Shown: positions 14,293-22,834 of the stretch, in pieces
Layout: every line of letters begins with the position of its first letter
How positions within the stretch are numbered: the first letter of the stretch is position 1
Source of the DNA: Prochlorococcus marinus str. MIT 9215
GTDB lineage: Bacteria; Cyanobacteriota; Cyanobacteriia; PCC-6307; Cyanobiaceae
Length of the DNA: 24,615 nt
Assembly: GCA_949486985.1 (NCBI GenBank)
Contig: CATBLW010000253.1
Location: 1-24,615, forward strand
Direction of reading: 5' to 3'
Notes under the pieces: generated by a model
The model's database searches: none
What the model was told of the DNA's origin: nothing
The model's input: only the letters and a program-made list of their open reading frames with translations
Translations under genes and position numbers: made by a program

Positions 14293-15171
14293 ATGAACGG
14301 CTTGATAGCCAGCTTCAGCTCACCAGGGCCCGAACTCTTACAGCTCGGGCCCTTTGCCTTGCGCTGGTATGGATTACTGATTGCGATCGCCGTACTCATC
14401 GGCCTCAACCTTTCCAGCCGTCTTGCAAGCCAAAGGGGAATAGAGCCTGGCCTGATTAGTGACCTGCTTCCGATTCTTGTGCTGGCGGCCGTGATCGGAG
14501 CACGCCTGTATTACGTCGCCTTTGAATGGAGGCACTACAAAAATGACTGGGGAGGAATCTTTGCTATCTGGAATGGCGGCATCGCCATTCATGGTGCACT
14601 GCTAGCAGGCTCTCTTGCCGTGGTGCTTTTCTGCCGTTGGCGACGGCAATCGTTCTGGAATCTGCTCGATGTCCTTGTCCCTTCTGTTGCCCTGGGTCAA
14701 GCCATCGGACGATGGGGAAATTTCTTCAACAACGAAGCTTTCGGAGTACCTATCAATAGCAATCTTGCTTGGAAATTATTCATTCCATACGCCAATCGTC
14801 CAATTGAGTATTCATACAACGAGTTCTTCCACCCCACCTTCCTGTACGAGTCACTCTGGAATCTTGCCCTGTTTGCCCTGCTGATGCTGTTGTTCTCTCG
14901 CGGCCGAAAAGGGTTATTGAAACTTCCGGCCGGAGCCTTGAGCTGCATCTACCTGATGACTTACAGCCTGGGCAGGGTTTGGATCGAAGGATTGCGCACG
15001 GATTCTCTTTGCCTAGGAGCCTTACCCCCCAGCTGTGAGGGAGGCATAAGAATTGCCCAACTTGTCAGCTTGAGCCTGATATGTCTCGGCGGTATTGGCC
15101 TTTGGTGGCTCTATGGACGCCATCAGCCGTTGCCTGACCCTGGCAGGCCCCTACCTCCTACTACGACCTGA
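14293..15171 (+). CDS. lgt: Prolipoprotein diacylglyceryl transferase
   Basis: It transfers diacylglycerol from phosphatidylglycerol to the lipobox Cys of prolipoproteins at the cell membrane. The protein has 292 residues with about seven membrane segments. Visible blocks are SPGPELLQLGPFALRWYGLLIA, VIGARLYYVAFEW, WNGGIAIHGALLAG, and GQAIGRWGNFFNNEAFG, the Lgt signature; the last part has SLGRVWIEGLRTDSL. ATG 14293 fits the family start. Its TGA shares the base A with the cobM ATG (TGATG at 15169-15173), which favours translational coupling. A strong hairpin lies within the first 20 codons. Confidence 0.95.
   Translation: MNGLIASFSSPGPELLQLGPFALRWYGLLIAIAVLIGLNLSSRLASQRGIEPGLISDLLPILVLAAVIGARLYYVAFEWRHYKNDWGGIFAIWNGGIAIHGALLAGSLAVVLFCRWRRQSFWNLLDVLVPSVALGQAIGRWGNFFNNEAFGVPINSNLAWKLFIPYANRPIEYSYNEFFHPTFLYESLWNLALFALLMLLFSRGRKGLLKLPAGALSCIYLMTYSLGRVWIEGLRTDSLCLGALPPSCEGGIRIAQLVSLSLICLGGIGLWWLYGRHQPLPDPGRPLPPTTT
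14325..14353 (+). other. GC-rich hairpin early in lgt
   Basis: AGGGCCCGA (14325-14333) pairs perfectly with TCGGGCCCT (14345-14353) around an 11-base loop, followed by TTTGCCTT. It is inside codons 11-21 of lgt. It could act as an attenuator between petCA and lgt-cobM, or it may simply arise from the conserved PGPELLQLGPF coding sequence. Confidence 0.4.
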
Positions 15172-15926
15172 TGAGCAAGCTTTCAATCGTGGGAGCCGGT
15201 CCTGGTGCTCCCGATTTGCTGACCCTGCGTGCTGCAGAACGCATCAAAGACGCAGAGGTTCTGGTATGGACTGATTCGTTGGTGTCGCCACAAATTGCCG
15301 ATCTAGCTCCAAAGCCTTGTGAACGGATCCGAACCAGCTCACTCACCCTCGAAGAGGTTCTGCCCTTATTGATCAACAGAGTGCAGCAGGGGAAACGCGT
15401 CGTGCGTTTACACGATGGCGATCCTTGTCTTTATGGTGCCCTCTCTGAACAGGTTTGCGGCCTGGCTGATGCCGGAATCGACGTTGAAGTCGTTCCTGGG
15501 CTGAGTGCTTACCAAGCCACAGCCTCGGCCCTAACAGCAGAGCTCACCATCCCAGGATTGGTTCAGACCATCGTGCTGAGTAGAGCTGGGGGGCGTACAG
15601 GTGTGCCCGAGCGGGAACGACTTGAACAGCTCGCATCACTGCAAGCCTCCCTTTGCCTCTATCTCAGCGCTCGCCACGTCGAAGACGTTCAAGCAACACT
15701 TCTGCAGCATTATCCAGCGAACACACCAGTCGCCATTGGCTACAGAGTCAGCTGGCCCGATCAATGGATCAAGGTGGTGCCCTTGGAACAAATGGCTAGT
15801 GCTTCCAGAGAACGCAACCTCATTCGCACAACCCTTTATGTGGTGAGTCCAGCCCTGGCAGCAGGCCAACAACGGTCAAAGCTTTATTCCCCAGAACACG
15901 ACCATCTTTTTCGCCAAAAGAGTTGA
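15171..15926 (+). CDS. cobM: Precorrin-4 / cobalt-precorrin-4 C11-methyltransferase
   Basis: A SAM-dependent methylase of corrin-ring synthesis in the cobalamin pathway (CobM/CbiF). The protein has 251 residues. The N-terminal tetrapyrrole-methylase motif VGAGPGAPDLLTLRAAE, the block RLHDGDPCLYGALSEQ, the segment VPGLSAYQATASAL and the later LCLYLSARH are visible. The ATG at 15171 overlaps the lgt stop by one base. Whether the aerobic or anaerobic name applies cannot be decided from this gene alone; cyanobacteria generally insert cobalt early, favouring the CbiF-type reaction. tRNA-Val follows 27 bases later. Confidence 0.93.
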   Translation: MSKLSIVGAGPGAPDLLTLRAAERIKDAEVLVWTDSLVSPQIADLAPKPCERIRTSSLTLEEVLPLLINRVQQGKRVVRLHDGDPCLYGALSEQVCGLADAGIDVEVVPGLSAYQATASALTAELTIPGLVQTIVLSRAGGRTGVPERERLEQLASLQASLCLYLSARHVEDVQATLLQHYPANTPVAIGYRVSWPDQWIKVVPLEQMASASRERNLIRTTLYVVSPALAAGQQRSKLYSPEHDHLFRQKS

Positions 15927-15953
15927 AGAGGCTGGTTTAAGATCAGCTTGCAA

Positions 15954-16025
<72 letters not shown>

Positions 16026-16219
16026 TTTAACCAGCAGCAACTTCACAGGAAGATCAATAAATCCCCTAGCAGCTGCACACCAACTCACATGCCTGCTATT
16101 CATAAGTAGCATGTTTTAACGCGCCTTCGATTGCACTGAAAAGCGATAATCTCAAGAAAGGTTCAAAGAAAATCCAAGCATTATCAATACATACAAAAAC
16201 TTATAAATCAACCAAGGAT
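16026..16219 (+). other. AT-rich intergenic spacer after tRNA-Val
   Basis: A 194-base gap between tRNA-Val and the 3' end of ppx. It is clearly richer in A/T than the rest of the window, especially 16130-16215. I see no credible coding frame and no clear terminator. A short inverted repeat (TGCTA...TAGCA around 16090-16110) is the only structure noted. Confidence 0.6.
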
Positions 16220-17884
16220 TCAGTCTTCTAAAACAACCTTCAGATCAACTCCACAATTTTCACGAACAACCGAAGCACAACTTTTCAGGCTCCACTGTTC
16301 GAGACTGAGATTCTGCTCAGCATCTTCAGCAAGCAGTTTGCAGATCACCTCGTCTTCGCTCAACGCAACCTTGAGTGAAGCCACGACAGGGTCAGGACGT
16401 CGGTCAATGGATGCTGCCAACCGCAACAACAAAGCCATTTCCGCAACGATGCGGCGTTGATTGCGGGTCGCCAGTGCCTGCCATTCCTCATGGCGTTTCT
16501 TTGGCAGGCTGCGGCGGTGATAGCGCGCAATGGCCGCAATCATCAGTTGCTCAGCCTCCGAATAACCAAGCAGCTCACCATGGCGAATCAAATACCAAGA
16601 ATGCTTGTGATAAGCGCTCAGATTGATGTGCTGGCCACAGGAGTGAAGCATCGCTGCTGCCCACAACAAGTCACGACCTTCTTCACCAACGCTGTGATGC
16701 AAAACGCCCCGCGTTTGGTCGAAAAGACTGAGTGCGTGGCTCGCCACACGTTCTGCACGCCGATGATTAACACCAAAACGCTTGACCTGATGAATCACGG
16801 TGCGCTGCCGAATGCTGCTCTGAAAACTGAAGCGATCCTTCAGCAATCCCTGCCGCAGCATCCAATCAACAATCAAACCCTCCCTTAGCGCTCGTTCACT
16901 GAGCACAAACTCATCAACATCGAGCATCTTCATAGCGGTCTGCAGAATCAACGCTCCTGGAACGATGATCTCGGCACGTCGGTCATTGATCGAGGTCAAT
17001 TCACGCCGCTGCTCTGGTGTCATGGTCACGAGCTTCTCGACCAACAGATCCAGTCGCTGCCGCGTGACGCGATAGCCATGCATTTTCAGCGGCGGGCGCT
17101 CGTCCTCGCTGGCGACCAAGGCACCAATGGCCATCGCTGTCCCGCTCGTCGCCACCATCACAGGACTCTCGCCAGGCTGAATGCGACGCAAAACCTTATC
17201 GATGGCTGGTTCTAGCGAGCCCTGGATAAACGTCTGCAAGAACACCCTCCTGCGCGCTGGCATGGGGTCATCCTTGACAAAATCTCTCTGCAAACGGACC
17301 GCACCAACACGCGTGCTGGTGAGAGCTCTTGCATCAGAACCATCCGCCAAGATCAGCTCGGTAGAGCCTCCGCCAATATCGAGCAGGAGATGGGGGCGTT
17401 CCCCAAACTTCATTCCAGACAACACACCGAGATAAATCAGCCGTGCTTCCTCTGCACCACTAACCAAATCGACTTCCAGGTCAAGCTGATCCTGAATCCG
17501 GTGCAAAAAATCTCGACCGTTTGGGGCCTCTCGCACAGCGCTGGTCGCCGCTGTGATCACTTGCTCAACTTGATGGCTTGCAGCCAGTTCCTTAAATCGC
17601 TTTAAGGTCTCGAAAGCTCGCTCCATAGCGGCTTCCGTGAGGTCCCCAGAGTCAGGATCTCTTTCCCCAAGCCTGGTTGTGGATTTTTCGGCCAGCTCAA
17701 TATTGAATGTATTCAAAGAGGGATCGACAGACGCCACCAGCAGATGGGTGGAGTTGGTGCCGATATCCACTGCAGCCACATGACGAAGCTCCGGGCCTGC
17801 AATCAGTTGGCCAGATTCGTCAAACCTGGACTCATCCGAGGAGTCAACAATTGAAGAAGCAGGCAATGGCTCGACACCCGGCAT
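16220..17884 (-). CDS. ppx: Exopolyphosphatase / GppA family (Ppx)
   Basis: It releases phosphate from polyphosphate chains (or hydrolyses pppGpp); the family has an ASKHA fold with a C-terminal HD-like domain. From ATG 17884 it has 554 residues. Visible motifs are AAVDIGTNSTHLLVASV (DIGTNS 40-45), the second nucleotide loop LLLDIGGGSTELILADGS, and VGAVRLQRDFVKDDP. The C-terminal half has LWAAAMLHSCGQHINLSAYHKHSWYLI, typical of the HD-like region. ATG 17920 is an alternative start; both precede homology by a charged leader. It is divergent from ubiA across 88 bases. Polyphosphate turnover would matter in a phosphate-poor ocean; that is inference. Confidence 0.92.
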   Translation of the reverse strand: MPGVEPLPASSIVDSSDESRFDESGQLIAGPELRHVAAVDIGTNSTHLLVASVDPSLNTFNIELAEKSTTRLGERDPDSGDLTEAAMERAFETLKRFKELAASHQVEQVITAATSAVREAPNGRDFLHRIQDQLDLEVDLVSGAEEARLIYLGVLSGMKFGERPHLLLDIGGGSTELILADGSDARALTSTRVGAVRLQRDFVKDDPMPARRRVFLQTFIQGSLEPAIDKVLRRIQPGESPVMVATSGTAMAIGALVASEDERPPLKMHGYRVTRQRLDLLVEKLVTMTPEQRRELTSINDRRAEIIVPGALILQTAMKMLDVDEFVLSERALREGLIVDWMLRQGLLKDRFSFQSSIRQRTVIHQVKRFGVNHRRAERVASHALSLFDQTRGVLHHSVGEEGRDLLWAAAMLHSCGQHINLSAYHKHSWYLIRHGELLGYSEAEQLMIAAIARYHRRSLPKKRHEEWQALATRNQRRIVAEMALLLRLAASIDRRPDPVVASLKVALSEDEVICKLLAEDAEQNLSLEQWSLKSCASVVRENCGVDLKVVLED

Positions 17885-17972
17885 CTCGTCGCGCAGCCTG
17901 GAACATGCCCACTTTGCCATCAGAACCAAGGTCTGAACACGCCTACCTAGGGTTCTTTAAACCCAGAAATCC

Positions 17973-18866
17973 GTGAGCGGCAGATCCTTACAAACAGGCC
18001 TGAAGCAATGGGTACTCCTTTTGCGTTGGAACAAACCCAGCGGTCGCCTGATCCTGTTGATCCCTGCAGGGTGGGCCCTTTGGCTCACTCCCAATGCTCC
18101 TCCTCCAGCAGATCTGATCAGCCTGATCGTGCTGGGTGGACTGATGGTGAGCGGTGCCGGCTGCATTGCCAATGATCTTTGGGATCGACGCATCGATCGC
18201 CAAGTTGCGCGTACAACGCAACGCCCCCTCGCCCAAGGGAGTATTCGATTCGCAACGGCATGGGCGCTTTTAATTCTGATGCTGTCTCTCAGCCTTCTGG
18301 TGGTTCTCTCTTTGCCAGAAGCTAGCCGCGGCCTTTGCCTTGCTTTAGCCGTTCTGGCCTTGCCGCCCATCCTGATTTACCCCTCTGCCAAGCGCTGGTT
18401 TGCCTATCCACAAGCCGTTTTGGCCATCTGTTGGGGATTCGCTGTCCTGATTCCATGGGCTGCAAGCCAAGCCCAACTAAGCCTCTCCTTGCCACTGCTG
18501 GGGTGTTGGTTGGCAACAGTGTTTTGGACCTTTGGCTTTGACACGGTTTATGCCATGGCCGATTGTCGAGACGATGCCAGGCTTTCCTTAAACAGCAGTG
18601 CCCTGAGTCTGGGCAGGAAAGCTCAAGGCACAGTTGCGATCAGCTATGCCCTGGCCTGCATCGGCATGGCAATTGCGGCCCTCGGAGCCGGAGTGGGATG
18701 GCTCTTCTGGCCCTGCTGGTTATTGGCAAGCATCGGAATGCAACGCGAAACACTGGTGTTGCAAGGCCCCAATCAACCCATGGCCACCTATGGGAAACAC
18801 TTTCAACATCAAGTGTTGCTGGGAGCTCTGATGCTGCTTGGCCTCATTCTCGGTCGTATCAGCTAA
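17973..18866 (+). CDS. ubiA: 4-hydroxybenzoate polyprenyltransferase (UbiA family)
   Basis: A membrane prenyltransferase that joins a polyprenyl chain to 4-hydroxybenzoate, the first committed step to plastoquinone in cyanobacteria. The protein has 297 residues with about eight hydrophobic segments. Both Asp-rich motifs are intact: NDLWDRRID (67-75) and DTVYAMADCRDD (190-201). The start is GTG at 17973, 88 bases from the divergent ppx start. ldcA begins 3 bases after its stop, so they probably share a transcript. Confidence 0.93.
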   Translation: MSGRSLQTGLKQWVLLLRWNKPSGRLILLIPAGWALWLTPNAPPPADLISLIVLGGLMVSGAGCIANDLWDRRIDRQVARTTQRPLAQGSIRFATAWALLILMLSLSLLVVLSLPEASRGLCLALAVLALPPILIYPSAKRWFAYPQAVLAICWGFAVLIPWAASQAQLSLSLPLLGCWLATVFWTFGFDTVYAMADCRDDARLSLNSSALSLGRKAQGTVAISYALACIGMAIAALGAGVGWLFWPCWLLASIGMQRETLVLQGPNQPMATYGKHFQHQVLLGALMLLGLILGRIS

Positions 18867-18869
18867 ATC

Positions 18870-19766
18870 ATGCTGAAGCTCTCCAATCAACAATTCGCGA
18901 AACCACTCAAGCCTGGCGATGAAGTGATCACGGTGGCGGTGAGCTCAGCATTGGATGACGAGCAATCACTGCTGGAAGGCCTGAAGATCCTTGAGAGCTG
19001 GGGATTAATTTGTCGACCTCAGGCAGTGAGCCAAAGGCATTGGGGCTATCTAGCTGGAGATGATGACTGCCGCCAAAACGACCTGCAGCCTGAGCAACCT
19101 GCAGCTCTACTGGCCTGTGCTCGCGGCGGCTGGGGAGCCGCACGATTACTAGAACGACCTCAACACTGGCAACCAGGCTGGTTACTTGGCTTTTCAGATG
19201 TCACTGCCTTGCTCTGGTCTCGATTGGCTGCAGGTTTCGATGGCTGCGTTCATGGGCCACTGCTCACCACACTGGCCAAAGAACCAAGCTGGAGCCAGGA
19301 AAGGCTCCGATCACTTCTCTTTGGTGAACCAGTCCCAGCTTTAAGCGGATCGGGATGGTCAGGCGGAGTGGCATCAGGCCCATTGGTGGTGGCCAATCTC
19401 ACCGTTGCATCGCATCTACTCGGCAGCCGCCATGTTCCTGATCTAGAAGGCGCCATCTTGATCTTTGAAGACGTTGGCGAGGCGCCCTATCGCATCGATC
19501 GAATGTTGACCCAATGGCGCCTAGCAGGACTTCTACAAGGCCTAGCTGGACTCGGATTTGGCAGTTTTGTCGACTGTGAGGCCGATCCCCTTCAAGAGGA
19601 TCAGACCTTCACCCTGGAGGAAGTGTTGAAGGAGAGAACGGCTGATCTGGGGATACCTGTTGTTGGCCAGCTACCGGTAGGTCACTGTTGCGGCAATGCT
19701 GCCTTCCCACTGGGAAGGGAAGCCCGCCTTGATGGCAACCGCGGCCAACTCAGCCTGATCGTCTAA
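18870..19766 (+). CDS. ldcA: LD-carboxypeptidase (peptidase family S66)
   Basis: It removes the terminal D-alanine from murein tetrapeptides in cell-wall recycling; the family also includes MccF-type immunity enzymes. The protein has 298 residues. The family blocks are CARGGWGAARLL, GFSDVTALLW with nucleophile Ser109, IFEDVGEAPYRIDRML with Glu200, and LPVGHCCGNAAFPLG with His272, so the Ser-Glu-His triad is complete. ATG 18870 is 3 bases after ubiA. The 3' end overlaps the convergent ispD by 17 bases. Confidence 0.92.
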   Translation: MLKLSNQQFAKPLKPGDEVITVAVSSALDDEQSLLEGLKILESWGLICRPQAVSQRHWGYLAGDDDCRQNDLQPEQPAALLACARGGWGAARLLERPQHWQPGWLLGFSDVTALLWSRLAAGFDGCVHGPLLTTLAKEPSWSQERLRSLLFGEPVPALSGSGWSGGVASGPLVVANLTVASHLLGSRHVPDLEGAILIFEDVGEAPYRIDRMLTQWRLAGLLQGLAGLGFGSFVDCEADPLQEDQTFTLEEVLKERTADLGIPVVGQLPVGHCCGNAAFPLGREARLDGNRGQLSLIV

Positions 19767-20430
19767 CCGAAAGCACAGCCGCCGCCACTGTGAGATCAAA
19801 CGGAGTTGTCACTTTGATGTTGTCCGGTCCAGCGTCCAAGACACTCACTGACCAGCCGAGGCGTTCATACAACGAGGCGTCATCGGTAACACTCCAGCCC
19901 TGAGCATCCGCTTCAGCATGACCCTGCTTGAGCTGGGCAACTGAAAAGCCCTGAGGAGTTTGTGCCGCCCAAAGTTCCGCTCGTTCTGGTGTGCCCGTGA
20001 TCATTCCCTGGCCATCAACGCGCTTGATGGTGTCTGTTACCGGGGTCGCCGCAATCACCGCTTGACCTTGAATCACGGCTTCAGCGCAGCGATTGAACAG
20101 ATCCGCTTGGGCAAGACAACGGGCCCCATCATGAATCAGAACATGCTCTGCATCGATAGGCAACGCGGCCAACCCCCGCTTCACAGACTCCTGCCTTGTG
20201 CTTCCACCTTCAATCCAAACGACGGTCTTTGGTGCATCAGTTACCAACTCCATGATTGATGAACGATCGATGGATTGACCAACAATTCCTATCCAGCCAA
20301 TCGACTCAGCCGCCAGAGCGGTGTCCAATGTCCAGGCAAGCAAAGGTCGCCCGGCTAAAGGCAAAAGCAACTTGTTGCGGTCTGCTCCCATTCGGCTACC
20401 GCTGCCTGCCGCGGCAATCAGAAGATGCAC
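19750..20430 (-). CDS. ispD: 2-C-methyl-D-erythritol 4-phosphate cytidylyltransferase
   Basis: The third step of the MEP isoprenoid pathway: CTP plus MEP gives CDP-ME. The protein has 226 residues. Visible are HLLIAAAGSGSRMGADRNKLLLPLAGRPLL (CTP loop), LIHDGARCLAQ, ATPVTDTIKRV, AAQTPQGFS, VTDDASLYE and NIKVTTPFDL. I chose GTG at 20430 because AGGAG lies 6 bases upstream and homology starts at once; the longer ORF from 20484 adds an unconserved Cys-rich leader. It faces ldcA and overlaps it by 17 bases. Confidence 0.94.
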   Translation of the reverse strand: MHLLIAAAGSGSRMGADRNKLLLPLAGRPLLAWTLDTALAAESIGWIGIVGQSIDRSSIMELVTDAPKTVVWIEGGSTRQESVKRGLAALPIDAEHVLIHDGARCLAQADLFNRCAEAVIQGQAVIAATPVTDTIKRVDGQGMITGTPERAELWAAQTPQGFSVAQLKQGHAEADAQGWSVTDDASLYERLGWSVSVLDAGPDNIKVTTPFDLTVAAAVLSVRRSG

Positions 20431-20504
20431 AAGCGACTCCTGCCGACAGCAGGATGAAACGTCCTCCATACAATCAGCTCGCATCCCAATGTGCTGTTGG
20501 TTCC

Positions 20505-20627
20505 ATGCCTGTTCTCACCATCAGACCGGATTCAACAACGCAACAACTGCAACGCTTGCAAGCGTTATCAGCGTTAGCGAGCCAAGTTGAAGCCCAGCAG
20601 CAGTTGTTCTGCGCACTGGATCTGTAG
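20505..20627 (+). CDS. Putative 40-aa micro-protein upstream of the K+ channel
   Basis: The frame MPVLTIRPDSTTQQLQRLQA continues LSALASQVEAQQQLFCALDL and stops with TAG directly before the ATG of the channel gene (stop 20625-20627, ATG 20628). It is predicted to be one amphipathic helix with regular Leu/Ala spacing. The frame is open farther upstream; ATG 20454 would give 57 residues but overlaps the ispD 5' region. The abutting stop and start favour real translation and coupling. I do not recognise a family. Confidence 0.5.
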   Translation: MPVLTIRPDSTTQQLQRLQALSALASQVEAQQQLFCALDL

Positions 20628-21704
20628 ATGAAAAGGTGGTGGCAAAAATCACAACCCCCCCTTCAGAGGCTCTGGCTGCAACTGCTTATCAAACCTTGGT
20701 TGGGCCCTTTGATGGCTCTAACCATTTTGGTTTTGGGAGGTGCTGTCGGCTACCGCATCACAGAAGGATGGGACTGGGGGGATTGTCTGTGGATGGTGCT
20801 GATCACCATCAGCACCATTGGCTACGGCGAGGTGGAACCCCTCTCGCAGACAGGACGACTGGTCACGGTGCTGATCATCATTGGGGGCGTGGTGGTCGTG
20901 CAGTTAACGATTCAACGGCTGCTAAGACTGACAGAATCTGGTTACTTCCGTCAGGTGCGGGAGCTGAGATTCCGCCGGATGCTGCGGCGCATGCATGATC
21001 ACGTCATCCTCTGCGGCTATGGCCGAATCGGCCGTGAAATTGCCGAGCAATTGCAGCTCGAGGAGGTTCCAGTCCTTGTGGTGGAGAGCGATCCAAGCCA
21101 ACGGATGCTGGCAGAAGAGCGTGGACTCAAAACATTGCTAGCCGATGCCACCCTCGATGAAACCTTGCTGGAGGCCGGTCTAAATCGCTGCCGCAGCCTG
21201 GTGGCAGCCTTACCAAGCAATGCCGCCAATCTCTATGTCGTTCTCAGTGCAAAAAGCCTGCATCCACAATGCCGTCTGATCTCAAGAGCAGAGTCTGAAG
21301 AAGCTTCGGTCAAACTGAAACTTGCAGGCGCCACTGTTGTGGTGAGTCCTTATGTCGCTGCCGGCCGCACCATGGCCGCAACAGCTCTGCGCCCTCTGGC
21401 GGTGGATTTTATGGATCTGCTTGCGGGTTCCGATTGTGAGATTGAAGAATTCCGCCTCAGCCGAGATCCACAACTTTTCAAGGAACTCAACCATTGCAAG
21501 TTATCCAAACTGCATATAGGTCGCCGTACGGGTGCACTGGTCATTGCCATACGAGACGGAACAACCCTGATCGCCAATCCTGGTGGCGAAGTTGAACTCT
21601 CCCCTGGTCAATTGCTCGTGGTTCTTGGTAGCAAGGCCCAGTTAGCCCAATTGCGCGAGCTACTCGGCAAAGCGCTAGAGACGATCGAAATCATGGCCAA
21701 TTGA
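20628..21704 (+). CDS. Potassium channel with RCK (TrkA-N/TrkA-C) domains
   Basis: A two-helix, MthK-like K+ channel with cytoplasmic regulatory domains. The protein has 358 residues. The first transmembrane segment is at about 25-43; the pore helix and selectivity filter STIGYGE are at 62-68, and the second transmembrane segment is at about 79-97. The RCK nucleotide-binding motif HVILCGYGRIGREIAEQL has GxGxxG at 130-135, then LVVESDPSQ and a C-terminal TrkA-C part ending in GQLLVVLGSKAQLAQL. It probably conducts K+ under ligand (Ca2+, nucleotide) control. It directly follows the 40-aa frame and precedes fabG. Confidence 0.92.
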   Translation: MKRWWQKSQPPLQRLWLQLLIKPWLGPLMALTILVLGGAVGYRITEGWDWGDCLWMVLITISTIGYGEVEPLSQTGRLVTVLIIIGGVVVVQLTIQRLLRLTESGYFRQVRELRFRRMLRRMHDHVILCGYGRIGREIAEQLQLEEVPVLVVESDPSQRMLAEERGLKTLLADATLDETLLEAGLNRCRSLVAALPSNAANLYVVLSAKSLHPQCRLISRAESEEASVKLKLAGATVVVSPYVAAGRTMAATALRPLAVDFMDLLAGSDCEIEEFRLSRDPQLFKELNHCKLSKLHIGRRTGALVIAIRDGTTLIANPGGEVELSPGQLLVVLGSKAQLAQLRELLGKALETIEIMAN

Positions 21705-21751
21705 ACACCGCAGCAGCGAGTACCTACGATCCCAACAACCTGGATTTGCCG

Positions 21752-22504
21752 ATGACTGCTTCTGCTCCCCTCGCTGGCCAGACCGTCTTGGTGACTGGAG
21801 CCAGTCGTGGCATCGGTCGTGCCATTGCCATAGCCCTAGGCGAAATAGGCGCAGAAGTCGTGGTCAACTATGCGAGCTCTCCAGATGCCGCTGAAGAAGT
21901 GGTCAACACCATCAACAATTCAGGAGGCAAGGCCTACGCCATTCAGGCCAATGTTGCCGAAGAAGACGAGGTCAACGCACTGATCAAAACCGTGCTTGAA
22001 CGCAGTGGACGCATCGATGTTCTGGTGAACAATGCCGGCATCACCAGAGATGGTCTGCTGATGCGGATGAAGACAGAAGATTGGCAAGCCGTGATCAATC
22101 TCAATCTCAACGGTGTGTTTCTCTGCACTCGAGCAGTAGCCCGACCAATGCTCAAACAGAAAAGCGGTCGAATTATCAACATCACATCTGTTGTTGGCTT
22201 GATGGGCAACGCTGGACAAGCCAATTACGCCGCAGCCAAAGCCGGCGTCGTTGGCTTGACCCAAAGCAGCGCCAAGGAATTTGCTAGCCGTGGCATCACT
22301 GTCAATGCCGTTGCACCAGGCTTTATCGCCACGGATATGACCAAGGATCTCAATGCAGAAGCGATTCTTGCGGCGATTCCACTGGGATCATTCGGCACTC
22401 CGGAACAAGTTGCTGGTGCGGTTCGCTTTCTCGCTAGCGACCCTGCAGCGGCCTACATCACCGGGCAAGTTCTACAAGTTGATGGTGGGATGGTGATGAG
22501 CTGA
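21752..22504 (+). CDS. fabG: 3-oxoacyl-[acyl-carrier-protein] reductase
   Basis: An NADPH-dependent short-chain dehydrogenase that reduces 3-oxoacyl-ACP in fatty-acid elongation. The protein has 250 residues. TGASRGIG (15-22), NNAG (93-96), and the catalytic Ser146, Tyr159 and Lys163 (ITSVVG, QANYAAAKAG) are present, as is VNAVAPGFIATDM. ATG 21752 is chosen; a TTG at 21701 would extend it by 17 residues and overlap the channel gene by 4 bases. The gap to the channel gene is 47 bases. Confidence 0.94.
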   Translation: MTASAPLAGQTVLVTGASRGIGRAIAIALGEIGAEVVVNYASSPDAAEEVVNTINNSGGKAYAIQANVAEEDEVNALIKTVLERSGRIDVLVNNAGITRDGLLMRMKTEDWQAVINLNLNGVFLCTRAVARPMLKQKSGRIINITSVVGLMGNAGQANYAAAKAGVVGLTQSSAKEFASRGITVNAVAPGFIATDMTKDLNAEAILAAIPLGSFGTPEQVAGAVRFLASDPAAAYITGQVLQVDGGMVMS

Positions 22505-22505
22505 G

Positions 22506-22530
22506 ATTCAACGAAGAATTTTCGCTGAAT
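22506..22530. terminator. Candidate bidirectional hairpin between fabG and the 58-aa gene
   Basis: ATTCA-A-CGAA (22506-22515) pairs with TTCG-C-TGAAT (22521-22530), a 10-bp stem with one A/C mismatch and a 5-base loop. It exactly fills the gap between the two convergent stop codons. T-runs are poor on both sides, so termination strength is doubtful. Confidence 0.4.
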
Positions 22531-22707
22531 TCATGTTTCCAATGGCTGACCAAGCTCATCCCGCAAGCGACGAATACGCTGCAGAAGCCTTAATCGTCTA
22601 CTGCGGGCTGTAGCTGTGAGAAAAATCCGCAGAGGCACATAAACCAAGGCCATGGTTCCAGCCAGGCCGGCCATGAGCACAAAAAACTTGGCCCCTGTTT
22701 CATTCAT
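22531..22707 (-). CDS. Small single-pass membrane protein, 58 aa, function unknown
   Basis: A minus-strand frame, too short for usual thresholds, starting MNETGAKFFVLMAGLAGTMA and ending RIRRLRDELGQPLET. Residues 7-31 form one hydrophobic membrane helix. Residues 32-50 are strongly basic (TARSRRLRLLQRIRRLRDE), giving an N-out/C-in or stromal-tail topology by the positive-inside rule. AAGG lies about 8 bases before ATG 22707. It is convergent with fabG and divergent from groL. I recognise the layout from picocyanobacteria, but not a named family. Confidence 0.7.
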   Translation of the reverse strand: MNETGAKFFVLMAGLAGTMALVYVPLRIFLTATARSRRLRLLQRIRRLRDELGQPLET

Positions 22708-22756
22708 AGCTGGACCTTAACCAGTTGCGCTCTCATATGTGCAGAGATCAGGAACG

Positions 22757-22772
22757 ATTCGGCTTTCCCCAC
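22757..22772 (+). promoter_or_regulatory. K-box-like element upstream of groL
   Basis: ATTCGG-CTTT-CCCCAC resembles the cyanobacterial heat-shock K-box, remembered as GTTCGG-NNAN-CCNNAC; 9 of 11 fixed positions match. It lies 62 bases upstream of the groL ATG, in the gap shared with the divergent 58-aa gene. No CIRCE inverted repeat (HrcA site) is visible. This is motif matching by eye, so confidence is low. Confidence 0.3.
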
Positions 22773-22834
22773 TCAGCACCCCTCCCCTGCAGTCAACTTG
22801 CTGTGAGACATTGACGCACGGGTACAAGAAGATC

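Noticed and set aside
16026..16219. Small coding frame in the AT-rich spacer
   Set aside because: Frames starting there are very short or run antisense through tRNA-Val.
22708..22834. CIRCE (HrcA) element before groL
   Set aside because: No TTAGCACTC-N9-GAGTGCTAA pattern is present; the nearest stretch, TTGCGCTCT, lacks a matching second arm.
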